The position numbers and the translations under genes are program-made. Shown piece by piece: positions 62,278 to 64,000 of a stretch of 64,000 bases of DNA. The stretch is from Torymus aiolomorphi. Lineage: Eukaryota; Arthropoda; Insecta; Hymenoptera; Torymidae. Each line of letters opens with the position of its first letter. The stretch's first letter is position 1. Under the pieces are notes generated by a model. The model saw only the letters and a list, made by a program, of their open reading frames with translations, was not told the origin of the DNA and ran no database searches. The stretch is taken from assembly GCA_036365515.1 (NCBI GenBank), contig CM070874.1:95576942-95640941 (forward strand), in the 5' to 3' direction.

Positions 62278-63532
62278 ATATTTACAAAACCTTTCTCGTA
62301 ACATTTCGCGAAATGTTACTGCAAGGTTTTAAAAACATTACATGACTCGTCCATGAGTAGGAATAATAAACTTTTCGAGTAACCTTCCAAAAACGTTTCC
62401 AAAATATTTCATGAAATATATCATGTTTTTTCGCTGTATCATTAGTAGAAAGGTTTTGGAGAATGTTTTAGGAAGGTTTCTGCAATATTGTTACAAACAG
62501 ATTTAATACCAAGAGAGTAATGTTGTTGAAACCTTTTAGAAACTTTTCGAAAAATAATATTGGAAATATTTACAAAACCTTTCTCGTAACATTTCGCGAA
62601 ATGTTACTGCAAGGTTTTAAAAACATTACATGACTCGTCCATGAGTAGGAATAATAAACTTTTCGAGTAACCTTCCAAAAACGTTTCCAAAATATTTCAT
62701 GAAATATATCATGTTTTTTCGCTGTATCATTAGTAGAAAGGTTTTGGAGAATGTTTTAGGAAGGTTTCTGCAATATTGTTACAAACAGATTTAATACCAA
62801 GAGAGTAATGTTGTTGAAACCTTTTAGAAACTTTTCGAAAAATAATATTGGAAATATTTACAAAACCTTTCTCGTAACATTTCGCGAAATGTTACTGCAA
62901 GGTTTTAAAAACATTACTTGACACGTCAATGAGTCGGAATAATAAACTTTTCAAGTAACCTTTCAAAAACGTTTCCAAAATGTTTCATGAAATATATCAT
63001 GTTTTTTAGCTGTATCATTACTAGAAAGATTTCGGAGAATGTTTTAGGAAGGTTTCTGCAATATTGTTAGAAACAGATTTAATACCAAGAGAGAAATGTT
63101 GTTGAAACCTTTTAAAAACTTTTCGAAAAATAATGTTGGAAATATTTACAAAACCTTTCTCGTAACATTTCGCGAAATGTTACTGCAAGGTTTTAAAAAC
63201 ATTACTTGACACGTCAATGAGTCGGAATAATAAACTTTTCAAGTAACTTTTCAAAAACGTTTCCAAAATGTTTCATGAAATATATCATGTTTTTTAGTTG
63301 TATCATTACTAGAAAGGTTTCAGGAATGGTTTTAAAAATCTTTTTAAAAGATTTTTTGAAATGTTTTATTTGTGGTAAGTTAAAACTTTTACGAAATGTT
63401 TTTAAAAGTTTTTGGTAATGTTTTCTTGAAATATTTGTGAAAAGGTTTTTACACCTTTTAAGTTATATTTTAGCAAGGTTTTTGCAATGTTTCATGAAAT
63501 ATTTCATGAAATATTTCATGAAATATTTCACT
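62278..63532. repeat. Continuation of the 288-bp-period array and its tail
   Basis: Units continue with markers at about 62355, 62643, 62931 and 63219 (exactly 288 apart). The units at 62278-62565 and 62566-62853 are nearly identical, so amplification is recent. The tail from about 63305 repeats that of 59215-59432, then ends in the terminal inverted repeat. Confidence 0.9.
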
Positions 63533-63554
63533 GAAATATTTCGTTTTATGTGGG

Positions 63555-64000
63555 TTATGCGTTAAAGGTTAATATTCTTCCTTCATTTCATTCGTGTTAT
63601 ATTTTAACAACTCAATTCCATGACAAAAAGTAAGTAGAACTACTCATTATTGCCGATCAAGTATTGATCGTGTAAAACGAGATTGTAACAGCTGCAAGAG
63701 AAGCCAGAATTTGTAAGCAAAGCACGTAACTCTCCGGATACAACCTAATATCCGCACGTGCATTAATTAATGCATTTATTAATTTTCTTTCCATTAAGCA
63801 CTCTCCACGTAACTGGGGCTAGCATAATCGTATTTTCCTCGGAGCAATTTCGCTCGAATTCACTAATTTTCTTCCGACCACTCGGCGAAACGTCAGCCTC
63901 TGGGCTTGGCACTCCGCTGCTGTTGCATCAAAATTCATCCTCTGTCCTTACCCGCACGTACGATACATTTTACCTCCGCATCCACGTAGAGAGCTCTGTC
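63555..64000. other. Flanking DNA to the window end
   Basis: Unique-looking, AT-rich and then GC-moderate from about 63800. No gene is recognised. Confidence 0.4.

Larger units (their letters stand above)
53331..63554. mobile_element. 10.2-kb block with perfect 22-bp terminal inverted repeats, filled with tandem arrays
   Basis: 53331-53352 (CCCACATAAAACGAAATATT...) is the exact reverse complement of 63533-63554. Inside are a 214-bp array, two blocks of 288-bp arrays, and nested insertions. Similar right-hand ends (ATGTGGG after TTTCAT) also occur at about 58048-58054 and 59421-59432, so the block may be several related elements side by side rather than one. No transposase is present and no target duplication is clear. 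Foldback transposons with tandem repeats in their arms (Tetris in Drosophila virilis) are the nearest analogue I know. Confidence 0.55.

Overview
The window is nuclear DNA from an arthropod, almost certainly an insect. The evidence is spliced S1A serine proteases with short introns, long GA/TG/TA microsatellites, and AT-rich DNA broken by strongly CpG-rich islands. A hymenopteran such as a small parasitoid wasp would fit, but that is a guess from composition. The window is gene-poor. I recognise coding sequence only in two tandem serine protease genes (1-4.0 kb), a small spliced SAM-like reading frame carried by a transposon (10.6-11.1 kb) and a short relic of a Penelope-like endonuclease (61.8-61.9 kb).

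Layout. 1-4053: the 3' part of one protease gene (its first two exons lie left of the window) and a complete tandem duplicate about 2.87 kb further on. They are separated by microsatellites and two foldback repeats. 5655-6996: a 1.3 kb insertion flanked by a 13-bp direct repeat. It is built from a 449-bp unit that carries a full type III hammerhead self-cleaving ribozyme. There are two direct copies (minus-strand ribozymes) and one inverted copy (plus-strand ribozyme), which is the organisation of a retrozyme. Just beside it (7100-7142) lies a second, different hammerhead class, the minimal form with an ACGU stem III associated with Penelope-like elements. Similar motifs occur at 19770-19811 (decayed) and 62052-62091, the latter downstream of the Penelope-like relic. 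10260-11418 and 61145-61732: two transposons with the same CACTGAGAGAAA ends and CA target duplications. One carries the SAM-like gene, the other a tRNA-like Pol III unit.

11.4-53.3 kb: a mosaic of AT-rich DNA and CpG-rich islands (about 12.5-14.0, 20.2-20.9, 22.5-24.3, 25.7-26.6, 32.6-34.6, 36.8-37.6, 38.7-39.8, 40.5-41.3, 42.3-42.9, 44.5-46.3, 47.0-47.6, 49.7-50.3 and 51.9-52.4 kb). No exon is recognisable with confidence. The islands have the look of promoter or enhancer DNA of large genes and carry GAGAG runs. One weak first-exon candidate lies at 34530-34618. Also here are a 760-bp foldback repeat (16.5-17.2 kb), a small MITE beside it, and a dispersed repeat present at 8.2 and 49.5 kb.

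53331-63554: a 10.2-kb block bounded by a perfect 22-bp terminal inverted repeat. It is filled with satellite-like tandem arrays (periods 214 and 288 bp, built from GAAAnnTTTC-type motifs). Nested in it are a TTAA-flanked inverted-repeat element, a tRNA-like unit, the second CACTGAG element and the Penelope-like relic. All coordinates, periods and pairings were worked out by eye; no database search or folding program was run.
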